Origin: SZUA-584 sp964607965
GTDB lineage: Bacteria; Bacillota; Clostridia; Christensenellales; SZUA-584
Length of the DNA stretch: 23,238 bases
Direction of reading: 5' to 3'
NCBI GenBank assembly: GCA_964607965.1
Contig: CAZSMH010000020.1
Span: 1-23,238 of the forward strand
The translations under genes and the position numbers were made by a program. A model generated the notes under the pieces. That model did no database searches. It had not been told where the DNA came from and worked only from the letters and a program-made list of their open reading frames with translations. This document shows positions 8,138 to 16,466 of the stretch, one piece after another. The first letter of the stretch is position 1. Each line of letters starts with the position of its first letter.

Positions 8138-8172
8138 TGGTTAATACTAATACCGGGGTTTATAATTATAAT
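8138..8172 (+). promoter_or_regulatory. Putative promoter for the two-component operon
   Basis: Two abutting TATAAT hexamers (8161-8166 and 8167-8172) lie about 30 bp ahead of the response regulator start. The -35 region is poor (TGGTTA at 8138-8143 for the first box), so activation by a regulator, possibly the encoded one, is conceivable. The second box overlaps the ATG at 8171, which argues against translation starting there. Confidence 0.45.
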
Positions 8173-8200
8173 GACATACGCCTTAAAAGGGGTGAACGGC

Positions 8201-8884
8201 ATGCTTAAAGATATACTTGTTGTGGACGATGATAAGAATATTTGCGAAGTCATAAAGCTATACCTTAAAAAAGAAGGTTATAACGTTACTTTAGCGTACG
8301 ACGGTCAGGCAGGAATAGAGGAGTTTGAAAAAGCAGCGCCCGCGCTTTTAGTTCTTGACGTAATGATGCCGCGCAAAGACGGTTGGGATGTGTTGCGCCA
8401 AATACGTAAAAACAGCGCCGTTCCGGTTATTATGCTGTCCGCCAAAGGAGAGACGATAGACAAAGTTTTAGGGCTGGAACTTGGTGCAGATGATTATATT
8501 GTAAAGCCTTTCGACCCGAAGGAATTTATCGCGCGGGTAAAAGCGGTGATAAGGCGGGCAGGTATGCATGAGGAAGAGGAAAGCCGCCGGATCTCTTATG
8601 AAGGATTAACTATCGATATTTCCAACTATTCGGTTGAATACAGAGGCGAAACAGTAGAGATGCCTCCGAAAGAAATAGAACTGCTTTTCTTTCTGGCTTC
8701 ACACCCTAATAAAGTTTACACACGCGAACAGCTTTTACAGCAGGTGTGGAATTTTGAGTTTTTCGGCGATTCGCGAACTGTTGACGTTCATATAAAGCGT
8801 CTGCGGAAAAAGCTCTATGACCCCGACAATCCGTGGGAAATAAAAACGGTATGGGGCGTTGGGTATAAATTTGAGGCCAGATAA
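8201..8884 (+). CDS. OmpR/PhoB-family response regulator
   Basis: A 227-residue DNA-binding response regulator. The receiver domain has the acidic pocket DDD at 9-11, phospho-acceptor Asp53 in LLVLDVMMPRKDGWDV, Ser80 at the Thr/Ser switch and Lys102 in DDYIVKPFD. The C-terminal winged helix runs from about residue 128, with PPKEIELLFFLASHPNKVYTRE and the recognition-helix region DSRTVDVHIKRLRKKL. The ATG at 8201 is preferred to the one at 8171: AGGGGTG at 8188-8194 is ideally spaced, the receiver fold begins here, and the upstream ATG lies in the -10 box. The stop overlaps the kinase start by 1 bp (TAATG). Confidence 0.95.
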   Translation: MLKDILVVDDDKNICEVIKLYLKKEGYNVTLAYDGQAGIEEFEKAAPALLVLDVMMPRKDGWDVLRQIRKNSAVPVIMLSAKGETIDKVLGLELGADDYIVKPFDPKEFIARVKAVIRRAGMHEEEESRRISYEGLTIDISNYSVEYRGETVEMPPKEIELLFFLASHPNKVYTREQLLQQVWNFEFFGDSRTVDVHIKRLRKKLYDPDNPWEIKTVWGVGYKFEAR

Positions 8885-10323
8885 TGTTTAAATCATTATT
8901 CGCGCGCATACTTATCGTATATTTGATTGTAATACTGGTAGCTTTCTCACTTCTGGGCGGTATTTTTTTTGAAATGCTGAAGAGTCAGTATATCGACGCT
9001 CAGATGGACGGCATGATAGTAAGAGCACAGGAGATAAACGAGTGGGGCGCCGATTATAATAAAGGCACTATCACCGATATGCAGCTATGCTCAAAACTTG
9101 TAAAAAAAGCAAAAGATGAAAATGTTGTTATTTGGCTTATAAACGCAAGCTATGGGCATGTTTATATGGTAGCCGACCCGGATAAAAAGTGCAGTATTGA
9201 AGAACAATTTTCTTCAAGAAGAACGCTTGATATTTTACATGAGACGAAGCAGGGAGTAATAATAAAGCAAATTTCCAATATGGACGGTTCGTTCAAGGGA
9301 AGCGTTATGTCTGTCGCCCTGCCTATGACTGCAGGGGATAATATTATAGGCGCTATTGTAGTGCATAAAGAGATAGAGGCGGTGGAACTGGGAATAAGCG
9401 CTATATTTCAAAAGGTCTTTTTGCCACTGCTTATTTCCGTTACATTTGCATCCGCTCTTGCTTTTGTTCTATCACGTTATATAGTGCGGCCTGTTAAAGA
9501 TATATCACTAGGCGCAACGGAATTATCGCGCGGCAACTTGGATTGGCGCGTTAAGCCGACAACAAACGATGAGATAGGCGAGCTTGCGGTATCGTTTAAC
9601 AAAATGGCCGAAGAGCTGAAAATACAAGACGGGCTAAGAAATACTTTTATAGCTAACGTATCTCACGAACTGCGCACGCCGCTTGCATCGGTACAGGGGT
9701 TTATACAGGGCATGCTAGACCGTGCTATAGAAGAATGCGACAGGGACAAGTATTTGGAGATTGTGCTCAGTGAAACAAAACGCATGAACATGCTGATATC
9801 CGACCTTTTAAGCCTGGCAAAAATAGAATCCGGAAAGTTTCCTGTGGAATACAGCGAATTTGATATTAACGAGCTTCTGCGGCGCTGCATACTTATGTTT
9901 GAACAACGCATAGAAGAAAAGCATTTAAAGGTGAACCTTAAAATAGCGGAAGACAGGCTTTTTGTATGGGCGGATGAAGACCGTATATCGCAGGTGATTA
10001 CCAACCTCGTTGACAATGCAGTAAAATTCACCCCTGACGGTGGGCGGGTTTCTGTATGGACTCGGGTTGAGGGCAATAAGGTTTACATAAGCATTTCTGA
10101 TACAGGAGTAGGAATACCTGAAGAGGATAAGCCTTTTATATTCGAGCGTTTCTTCAAGGTGGATAAATCACACAGCAAGGCAACGCCGGGTACGGGCATA
10201 GGTTTATCCATAGTTAAGCGCATAATAGCACAGCACGGCGAGAAGATAAGCTTTGAATCGTCTCCCGGCAAGGGCACATCATTCACATTTACGCTGACAT
10301 GCGCGCTGCCAAAACGCAAATAG
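8884..10323 (+). CDS. Membrane sensor histidine kinase
   Basis: A 479-residue kinase. It has a first membrane helix at about residues 7-28, an extracytoplasmic sensor region of roughly 140 residues, and a second helix near 175-195. A HAMP linker follows (YIVRPVKDISLGATELSRG). The HisKA domain has H-box VSHELRTPLASVQG with the predicted phosphorylated His261. The HATPase domain has N box NLVDNAVKF, G1 SDTGVGIP, F box FERFFKVDKSH and G2 TGIGLSIVKRI. It is of the PhoR/ResE/WalK-like type. It overlaps the response regulator by 1 bp and is followed after 72 bp by htrA, so the likely stimulus is envelope stress, which is inferred from context only. Confidence 0.95.
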   Translation: MFKSLFARILIVYLIVILVAFSLLGGIFFEMLKSQYIDAQMDGMIVRAQEINEWGADYNKGTITDMQLCSKLVKKAKDENVVIWLINASYGHVYMVADPDKKCSIEEQFSSRRTLDILHETKQGVIIKQISNMDGSFKGSVMSVALPMTAGDNIIGAIVVHKEIEAVELGISAIFQKVFLPLLISVTFASALAFVLSRYIVRPVKDISLGATELSRGNLDWRVKPTTNDEIGELAVSFNKMAEELKIQDGLRNTFIANVSHELRTPLASVQGFIQGMLDRAIEECDRDKYLEIVLSETKRMNMLISDLLSLAKIESGKFPVEYSEFDINELLRRCILMFEQRIEEKHLKVNLKIAEDRLFVWADEDRISQVITNLVDNAVKFTPDGGRVSVWTRVEGNKVYISISDTGVGIPEEDKPFIFERFFKVDKSHSKATPGTGIGLSIVKRIIAQHGEKISFESSPGKGTSFTFTLTCALPKRK

Positions 10324-10395
10324 GCCGTTCACCCGTATGCAATAAATTGAAAACGGGATGATTGATACAACAGTAATTATTGGAGGATATGCAGT

Positions 10396-11715
10396 ATGGA
10401 TAATGAAAAGATTCCTGAAAACGCAAGACAAACCGAACCGCAGGGCGGTCAGACTGAAAGTACAGAACCTCAAAATAATACAGAATACAGTGCATTTGAC
10501 TACAATATGCATACAGGCGGGCAGCAGCCGCCTCAGCCGCCGCGTAAAAAGAAAAGCGGTTTTCGCGTCCTTGTTGCGGTAATGCTAGCGGTGTGTCTTA
10601 TCGGTGGTATTGTTTTAGGTACTTTGGTTGTGGCGCCTAACTTAATTAAAAATGAAAGGCCGTTCGCCGGTAATGAAAAACTGCCTGAGAACACACAGGA
10701 GGAAACGCCGCAGCCTACAGAGGAGCTGCCGGAAATCGGCGGGGAAGCGCCTCAGATTTATCCTTCGAATAAAGGCGAATTTGTACAGATTGCCAAAACA
10801 GTGGGTCCGGCAGTTGTAGGCATTTCATCCAGCGTTGAAAGGAGAGCGGGCGGCAGGACAAGCGAAACCATGATTGGCTCCGGCTCGGGATTTATAATTA
10901 CGCAGGACGGATATATAGTGACGAATCATCATGTGGTTTCTGAAGGAGACTATTTTGACGTGACTTTGCATGACGGCACCGAATACAGGGCAAAGCTGAT
11001 CGGCGCGGACGGAACATCGGATTTAGCGGTTTTAAAAATCGAGGCAGATGGGCTTACTGCCGCGGCTCTCGGGGATTCGGATGCGCTTGAGGTAGGCGAA
11101 AAGGTTGTAGCTATAGGCAATCCTCTGGGAGAAAACGCGGGCAGCGTAACCTCGGGAATAGTCAGCGGTTTAAACCGTGAATTAGAAGGGTTCAGTTTAA
11201 AATATATACAAACCGATGCGGCGTTTAACCCTGGCAACAGCGGCGGACCGCTGGTTGATATGAACGCAAAAGTAGTAGGCATCAACACATTAAAAAGCAC
11301 TCTTGCAGGTTTCGACGACTATGGTATACCTATAGGCTCAGAGGGAATTGGCTATGCCATACCTATTTCTACCGCTAAGCCTATAATACAGCAGCTTATT
11401 GCAACAGGCAGTGTGCCGCACCCGTTTATAGGAATAGAATGCGTTGTGGATACAGAAGGGATATACGACACGACAGGTGAAGCGCCTCTTGGAGTTACGG
11501 TTGTTACTGTAATACGTGGAGGACCTGCTGATAAGGCCAGAATTATGCCGGGCGATATAATACTCTCGGTTGACGGTACAAAAACGGATACGGTACAAGC
11601 GCTGCTTGACATTATCAACAGCAAGCAGGTGGGCAATAAGCTTAACATGACAGTGTGGCGGTCTGGGCAGGAGTATATTACGACAGTAATTATAGGAGAC
11701 AGAAACGATATGTAG
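10396..11715 (+). CDS. htrA: HtrA/DegP-type membrane-anchored serine protease with PDZ domain
   Basis: A 439-residue protein. The N-terminus is a polar, Gln/Pro-rich cytoplasmic tail (about 50 residues) ending in RKKK, followed by one membrane helix at about 56-80 and an acidic linker. The trypsin-like domain has its triad at His179 (TNHHVV), Asp209 (TSDLAVLKI) and Ser282 (NPGNSGGPLV). A single PDZ domain occupies roughly 335-430 (GGPADKARIMPGDIILSVDG). Such proteases degrade or refold damaged exported proteins. GGAGG at 10382-10386 supports the ATG at 10396; an out-of-frame ATG at 10389 lies between. It lies downstream of a two-component pair, much as htrA genes are regulated by such systems in other Firmicutes. 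Confidence 0.94.
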   Translation: MDNEKIPENARQTEPQGGQTESTEPQNNTEYSAFDYNMHTGGQQPPQPPRKKKSGFRVLVAVMLAVCLIGGIVLGTLVVAPNLIKNERPFAGNEKLPENTQEETPQPTEELPEIGGEAPQIYPSNKGEFVQIAKTVGPAVVGISSSVERRAGGRTSETMIGSGSGFIITQDGYIVTNHHVVSEGDYFDVTLHDGTEYRAKLIGADGTSDLAVLKIEADGLTAAALGDSDALEVGEKVVAIGNPLGENAGSVTSGIVSGLNRELEGFSLKYIQTDAAFNPGNSGGPLVDMNAKVVGINTLKSTLAGFDDYGIPIGSEGIGYAIPISTAKPIIQQLIATGSVPHPFIGIECVVDTEGIYDTTGEAPLGVTVVTVIRGGPADKARIMPGDIILSVDGTKTDTVQALLDIINSKQVGNKLNMTVWRSGQEYITTVIIGDRNDM

Positions 11716-11719
11716 CAAA

Positions 11720-11752
11720 AAGGCGGCGTTGGGGTTTCTCAAACGCCGCCTT
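11720..11752. terminator. Bidirectional intrinsic terminator between htrA and the MBL gene
   Basis: A perfect 11-bp inverted repeat, AAGGCGGCGTT (11720-11730) and AACGCCGCCTT (11742-11752), has an 11-nt loop. Read on the minus strand the stem is followed by a run of five T; on the plus strand by the weaker TTATTTAT. It lies 5 bp after the htrA stop and 28 bp after the stop of the opposing gene, so it can end both transcripts. Confidence 0.9.
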
Positions 11753-11779
11753 ATTTATAACCTTAGTAAATAAAATTAG

Positions 11780-12691
11780 TTATCCGGCGTCTGCAAGGCT
11801 TAGCTCATGCCCATCGGCATAGAAAACCACATCACCGATAATATCGGTGCGATAAGTCTCTATTCCGTGCCGGGAGAGCAGCTCTAATGCTTCATCGTGC
11901 GGATGGCCGTATGTATTTCCCGTTCCGCAGCTTATAACTGCATATTCGGGGGAGACGGCTGACAGAAATTCTTCGGTTGTACTGCCTCGGGAACCGTGGT
12001 GAGCGACCTTCAGAACATCGGCGTCTATTGTGTATCCCTCGCTTAGTATGGCTTCTTCTCCCCATGCTTCTATATCTCCGGTGAAAAGGAAATCGGTTTC
12101 GCCGTAGTCAAGAAAGATAACAATGCTCTCGTTGTTTGCGTCCTTGTTTGCATCTTCTTGCGGAGAGACTATTGTGCATACCGACGGACCGAATGAAAAA
12201 TCAAGCCCGGCATAGCCTTCTATAATGGGGATGTCTTTTTCGTTTATAGCCGAAATGAGCTGCTTGTAGGTTTTGGAAGAGCTTTTCATATCAGGCATAT
12301 AAACGCAGCCTATATCATAATTTCTGACAACATCCTCCATGCCGCCTATATGATCTGCATGCGGGTGCGTTGCAACCAATATATCAATTTCTTTGATTCC
12401 GCGCGAATCAAGCTTGTTCAATATGGTTTCCGCGCTGGATTTAGTACTGGCATCTATCAGCATTGTTTCTCCGGTATCAAAAACTACCAGTATGCAATCA
12501 CCCTGTCCGACGTCCAAAACAGCAACTTCCAGACGTGAGCTGCCGTTGCCGTCCGCAGGCGTGTAGACACTTTGATTTTGAGTGTTAAGTAAAACATAAA
12601 GTGCGATACATATTATAATAACCAGCAAAAGGACGAACGTTGCCTTTCTAAACTTGTTTAATGATTGGGTATTTTGGTTCCGTTTTGACAT
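11780..12691 (-). CDS. Membrane-anchored ComEC-like MBL-fold metallohydrolase
   Basis: A 303-residue protein with a short basic N-terminus, a single membrane helix at about 18-35 and no lipobox, so the catalytic domain is probably outside the membrane. The domain resembles the C-terminal metallo-beta-lactamase domain of ComEC/Rec2: AVLDVGQGDCILV (from about 57), LIDAST, the metal motif THPHADHIGG (His109, His111, Asp113, His114), FTGDIE, KVAHHGSRGST and the terminal SCGTGNTYGHPHDEAL. The ComEC channel domains are absent. Stand-alone versions are common in Clostridia; nuclease or phosphodiesterase activity is an inference. AAAGGAG at 12701-12707 and a strong promoter precede it. Confidence 0.88.
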   Translation of the reverse strand: MSKRNQNTQSLNKFRKATFVLLLVIIICIALYVLLNTQNQSVYTPADGNGSSRLEVAVLDVGQGDCILVVFDTGETMLIDASTKSSAETILNKLDSRGIKEIDILVATHPHADHIGGMEDVVRNYDIGCVYMPDMKSSSKTYKQLISAINEKDIPIIEGYAGLDFSFGPSVCTIVSPQEDANKDANNESIVIFLDYGETDFLFTGDIEAWGEEAILSEGYTIDADVLKVAHHGSRGSTTEEFLSAVSPEYAVISCGTGNTYGHPHDEALELLSRHGIETYRTDIIGDVVFYADGHELSLADAG

Positions 12692-12720
12692 AAGCGGTTT
12701 CTCCTTTGATTCTTTCTTAG

Positions 12721-12750
12721 ATTGTAACGTTAATACAACAACACTGTCAA
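12721..12750 (-). promoter_or_regulatory. Near-consensus sigma-A promoter for the MBL gene
   Basis: On the minus strand, perfect TTGACA (12745-12750) and TACAAT (12721-12726) are spaced by 18 bp. The start of transcription would be near 12714, giving a leader of about 22 nt before the ATG at 12691. Confidence 0.8.
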
Positions 12751-12810
12751 TTCAATAAACCCTTATTTGTTACCCGTACAACTCAGGCTTTCAACCAAAA
12801 GTTTTTACCC

Positions 12811-12839
12811 TTGAACAAGAGAGAATTATAAGGTATAAT
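12811..12839 (+). promoter_or_regulatory. Near-consensus sigma-A promoter for ppdK
   Basis: TTGAAC (12811-12816) and TATAAT (12834-12839) are spaced by exactly 17 bp. Transcription would start near 12846 and leave a leader of about 52 nt, AT-rich and without obvious structure. It is divergent from the MBL promoter about 60 bp away. Confidence 0.82.
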
Positions 12840-12897
12840 TTTTCAGTTAGTTTTTATAAATAAATATTCAAAATATATAAAATAAGGAGTAAATAGG

Positions 12898-15528
12898 ATG
12901 TCAAAAAAGTATGTGTACCTTTTCAGCGAAGGCAATGCTTCAATGAAAAATCTTCTTGGCGGCAAAGGTGCTAACCTAGCGGAAATGACAGGGCTGGGGC
13001 TGCCGGTACCTCAGGGTTTTACAGTTTCTACAGAAGCCTGCACACGTTATTACGAGGACGGTAAAAAAATCGCCGACGAAATATTAGTTCAGGTATTTGA
13101 CGCGCTCGAGAAAATGGAGAAAATCTGCGGAAAGAAGTTCGGCGATTCGGCAAACCCGCTGCTGGTTTCGGTGCGTTCGGGCGCCCGCGTTTCTATGCCG
13201 GGCATGATGGATACTATACTGAACTTAGGTCTTGGCGATGTGGCTGTGGAAGGGCTTGCGAAACTTACGGGCAATGAACGTTTTGCGTACGACAGCTACC
13301 GCCGCTTTATACAGATGTTCTCGGATGTCGTTATGGGCATTTCCAAGGCAAAGTTCGAAGAAATACTCGATGAAGTAAAAGAGAAAAACGGAGCGAAGAG
13401 CGACACCGATTTGACGGCGGATAATTTAAAGACGGTTGTTAAGCTGTATAAAGATCTTTACGCAAAAGAACAGGGAACAGCTTTCCCGCAGGACCCCAAA
13501 GTGCAGCTGCTTGAATCTATTCAGGCCGTGTTCCGCTCTTGGGACAACCCGCGCGCAATAGTATACCGCCGCATGAACGATATTCCGGGAGACTGGGGAA
13601 CAGCGGTAAACGTACAGGCGATGGTGTTCGGCAATATGGGAGACGATTCGGGAACCGGCGTTGCGTTTACAAGAAATCCTTCAACGGGCGAGAAAAAACT
13701 TTACGGAGAATTCCTTATGAACGCCCAGGGCGAAGATGTTGTTGCTGGTATCCGCACACCCAAGTCTATAAGCGAACTTGATGATATGATGCCTAAAGTT
13801 TACAGCCAGTTTGCGGATATAGCTAAAAAGCTTGAAGACCATTACCGTGATATGCAGGATATGGAGTTTACCATTGAAAAGGGCACTCTTTTCATGTTGC
13901 AGACAAGAAACGGCAAGCGCACCGCATCCGCGGCATTAAGGATTGCTGTTGATCTTGTAAACGAAGGCAAGCTTTCAAAAGAAGAAGCGCTTTTAAAAAT
14001 AGAACCCAAGGCATTAGATGCTCTGCTGCATCCTACGTTTGACCCGAAAGCGCTGAAAAACGCCAATCCTATTGCAAGAGGGCTTGCGGCTTCTCCGGGA
14101 GCTGCCTGCGGAAAGATATACTTTACGGCGGAAGACGCTGTAGAGGCAGCCGGAGCGGGCGAAGAGGTAATTCTTGTCCGCCTTGAGACGTCTCCGGAGG
14201 ATATTGAAGGCATGTACGCAGCCAACGGAATATTGACGGCGCGCGGCGGGATGACGTCTCATGCGGCAGTCGTAGCGCGCGGCATGGGCACTTGCTGTGT
14301 TGCAGGCTGTGGCGAAATTTCTATATCCGAGAAAAACAAAACTATGTCTACAGACGGCAAAGTATACAAAGAAGGGGATTACATCTCTCTTGACGGTTCT
14401 ACCGGCCAGGTGTACGGGCAGCTGATTGAAACGCTTCCGGCAGAGCTTACCGGAGATTTCGGCACAATCATGGGATGGGCTGATGAAATAAGAACCTTAA
14501 AGATAAGGACAAACGCGGACACTCCCAAAGACGCGGCGCAGGCTGTTAACTTTGGAGCGGAAGGCATCGGCCTTTGCCGTACAGAGCACATGTTCTTTGA
14601 AGAAGACCGTATACCTGCGATGCGAGAGATGATAGTATCGAAAACTCAGAACCAGCGTGTTCGGGCGCTTGCCAAGCTTCTGCCTATGCAAAAGAAAGAT
14701 TTCAAGGGCATTTACGAAGCGATGGGCGAGAGACCTGTGACAATACGGCTCCTCGATCCGCCGCTGCACGAATTCCTTCCGCAGGACGAAGAGGATATCA
14801 AACAGCTAGCCAAAGAGATGATAATACCCGTGGAAGAACTTCAGGCAACAATAACAAGCTTGCACGAGTTCAATCCTATGCTGGGGCATAGGGGCTGTCG
14901 TCTTGCGGTCACGTATCCGGAAATGGCAGAGATGCAGACGCGCGCTATAATAGAGGCGGCAATAGAGGTGTCTAAGGAAAAGGGTATCAGCATACGTCCT
15001 GAAATTATGATACCGCTTGTAGGCGAAATAAAAGAGCTTAAATTCGTCAAAGACGTAGTAGTAAAGACAGCCGAACAGGTTATAAGCGAGACCGGAGCAA
15101 AGGTGGATTATCTTGTCGGAACGATGATTGAGGTTCCGCGGGCTGCGCTAACAGCCGACGAGATTGCTTCTGAAGCGGAGTTCTTCTCTTTCGGCACAAA
15201 CGATTTAACGCAGATGACGTTCGGGTTCTCCCGCGATGACGCCGGCAAATTCCTCGACGATTATTACAACAAAAAGATATACGAATTTGACCCGTTTGCT
15301 CGGGTTGACCAAATCGGAGTGGGCAAGCTGATGAAAATGGCGGTTGAACTTGGCAGGAAAACGCGGCCGAACATTAAGCTTGGCATATGCGGAGAGCATG
15401 GCGGTGAAGCCAGCTCGGTTAAGTTCTGCCACGATATAGGCCTTGAATATGTATCGTGCTCGCCTTTCCGCGTGCCTATCGCGCGGCTTGCAGCGGCACA
15501 CGCGGCAATACTGGCAAAACAGGCATAA
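12898..15528 (+). CDS. ppdK: Pyruvate, phosphate dikinase
   Basis: An 876-residue enzyme that interconverts pyruvate + ATP + Pi and PEP + AMP + PPi; in anaerobes it often replaces or supplements pyruvate kinase. The N-terminal ATP-grasp domain starts YLFSEGNASMKNLLGGKGAN. The swivelling phosphohistidine domain has GGMTSHAAVVARGMG with His455. The C-terminal TIM barrel has GLCRTEHMFF, FSFGTNDLTQMTFG and GICGEHGGE with Cys831. Both His455 and Cys831 fall at the numbers known for the Clostridium symbiosum enzyme, indicating a nearly gap-free full-length homologue. AAGGAG at 12884-12889 supports the ATG. It has its own promoter and terminator. Confidence 0.98.
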   Translation: MSKKYVYLFSEGNASMKNLLGGKGANLAEMTGLGLPVPQGFTVSTEACTRYYEDGKKIADEILVQVFDALEKMEKICGKKFGDSANPLLVSVRSGARVSMPGMMDTILNLGLGDVAVEGLAKLTGNERFAYDSYRRFIQMFSDVVMGISKAKFEEILDEVKEKNGAKSDTDLTADNLKTVVKLYKDLYAKEQGTAFPQDPKVQLLESIQAVFRSWDNPRAIVYRRMNDIPGDWGTAVNVQAMVFGNMGDDSGTGVAFTRNPSTGEKKLYGEFLMNAQGEDVVAGIRTPKSISELDDMMPKVYSQFADIAKKLEDHYRDMQDMEFTIEKGTLFMLQTRNGKRTASAALRIAVDLVNEGKLSKEEALLKIEPKALDALLHPTFDPKALKNANPIARGLAASPGAACGKIYFTAEDAVEAAGAGEEVILVRLETSPEDIEGMYAANGILTARGGMTSHAAVVARGMGTCCVAGCGEISISEKNKTMSTDGKVYKEGDYISLDGSTGQVYGQLIETLPAELTGDFGTIMGWADEIRTLKIRTNADTPKDAAQAVNFGAEGIGLCRTEHMFFEEDRIPAMREMIVSKTQNQRVRALAKLLPMQKKDFKGIYEAMGERPVTIRLLDPPLHEFLPQDEEDIKQLAKEMIIPVEELQATITSLHEFNPMLGHRGCRLAVTYPEMAEMQTRAIIEAAIEVSKEKGISIRPEIMIPLVGEIKELKFVKDVVVKTAEQVISETGAKVDYLVGTMIEVPRAALTADEIASEAEFFSFGTNDLTQMTFGFSRDDAGKFLDDYYNKKIYEFDPFARVDQIGVGKLMKMAVELGRKTRPNIKLGICGEHGGEASSVKFCHDIGLEYVSCSPFRVPIARLAAAHAAILAKQA

Positions 15529-15546
15529 CAACGGTACAAAACAAAG

Positions 15547-15570
15547 GCGGGGCATATGCTCCGCTTTTTT
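15547..15570 (+). terminator. Intrinsic terminator of ppdK
   Basis: GCGGGGC (15547-15553) pairs with GCTCCGC (15558-15564), with one G-T pair and an ATAT loop, and is followed by six T (15565-15570). It lies 19 bp after the ppdK stop. Confidence 0.9.
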
Positions 15571-15586
15571 GTTGTCTTAGAGTATT

Positions 15587-15615
15587 CACCCATGCCTCAA
15601 ACGGCGCATATTATA
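15587..15615 (+). promoter_or_regulatory. Putative sigma-K promoter of dpaAB
   Basis: GCGCATATTATA ending at 15615 matches the sigma-K -10 consensus (CATAnnnTA: CATATTATA at 15607-15615), and the short -35 element CAC at 15587-15589 lies 17 bp upstream, the accepted distance. No sigma-A promoter is evident. Dipicolinate synthase is transcribed by sigma-K in the mother cell in Bacillus, so function and motif agree. The transcript would begin near 15622, directly ahead of the ribosome binding site. Confidence 0.65.
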
Positions 15616-15640
15616 GCGTATACGCAGGGGGGATAACGGT

Positions 15641-16465
15641 ATGAAAAAGATACTCATTGTCGGCGGAGACAGACGGCAAACAGAGCTTTGCAATATGTTA
15701 AAACGCAAGGGATATACCGTTGGCTTACAAGGGTTTGAAAAGCTTGGATTAAAAGACGAAGACATAAAAGAGCCGGATTATGTTTTTCTGCCAGTGCCGT
15801 GTCTATTGCCAAACGGCTACTTAAAAGCGCCCTATGCTAAGCAGTCCATTGAACTTAAAAATATAGTCGCCAAATATCCGGACAAAAAATACGTTCTGGG
15901 CGGCTGCGACAAAACTGTAAAAGAAGCTTTCGGCACAAGCATTAAATATATTGATTTTCTGGCAGACGAGGCTTTTCTGGTGCGCAACGCGCTGCTCACC
16001 GCACAGGCCGCAGTTTGCGCATATTTAAAACAGTCGTTTTCGGCTCTTTGCGATATGCATTGCGTGGTAATGGGTTACGGGCGGATAGGAAGGCTTCTCT
16101 GCCGGCTTTTAGCCGCGCACGGCGCAAAAGTTACGGCAACTGCAAGAAAAGACGGGGATTTAGAGCTGATAAGGGCTGATGGTTACAACGCGCTGCATAC
16201 GCGCGATGTTGCGGATGTGCTATTTGCAGCCGATGTCGTATGGAACACGGTTCCTGCTAACGTGCTTGCTGCCCATGCGTTTTCGTCTCTGCGAAGCGGT
16301 GCGCAGTACATAGAGCTTGCGTCTTCGCCGTACGGTACGGATATTGAAGCCGCAAAAAAGACGGGGGCGTGCGTATATTTAGAGCAGGGGCTTCCCGGCA
16401 GATATTTCCCCGTGTCTGCAGCTCTCGCAATGCTTAAAGTGTTTGAAAGAGAGGAAACCTTTTGA
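15641..16465 (+). CDS. dpaA: Dipicolinate synthase subunit A
   Basis: A 274-residue homologue of SpoVFA. With DpaB it converts the lysine-pathway intermediate dihydroxy-tetrahydrodipicolinate to dipicolinic acid, the spore-core solute. The N-terminal DpaA domain opens MKKILIVGGDRRQTEL; a Rossmann NAD(P)-binding fold follows with VVMGYGRIGRLLCRLLAAHG (GxGxxG at 145-150), and a late segment GLPGRYFPVSAA is family-typical. A GGGGGGA tract at about 15627-15633 supports the ATG. The gene lies behind a likely sigma-K promoter and ends 1 bp before dpaB. Its presence is strong evidence that the organism forms endospores. Confidence 0.94.
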   Translation: MKKILIVGGDRRQTELCNMLKRKGYTVGLQGFEKLGLKDEDIKEPDYVFLPVPCLLPNGYLKAPYAKQSIELKNIVAKYPDKKYVLGGCDKTVKEAFGTSIKYIDFLADEAFLVRNALLTAQAAVCAYLKQSFSALCDMHCVVMGYGRIGRLLCRLLAAHGAKVTATARKDGDLELIRADGYNALHTRDVADVLFAADVVWNTVPANVLAAHAFSSLRSGAQYIELASSPYGTDIEAAKKTGACVYLEQGLPGRYFPVSAALAMLKVFEREETF

Positions 16466-16466
16466 T

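Noticed and set aside
8171..8200. Upstream ATG as start of the response regulator
   Set aside because: It overlaps the second TATAAT box and lacks a ribosome binding site, whereas AGGGGTG serves the ATG at 8201.
10331..10357. CCCGT...ACGGG inverted repeat between the kinase and htrA
   Set aside because: A 5-bp stem with a 16-nt loop and no T-run; too weak to call a terminator or an operator. A TTGAAA at 10347 has no -10 box at a proper distance.
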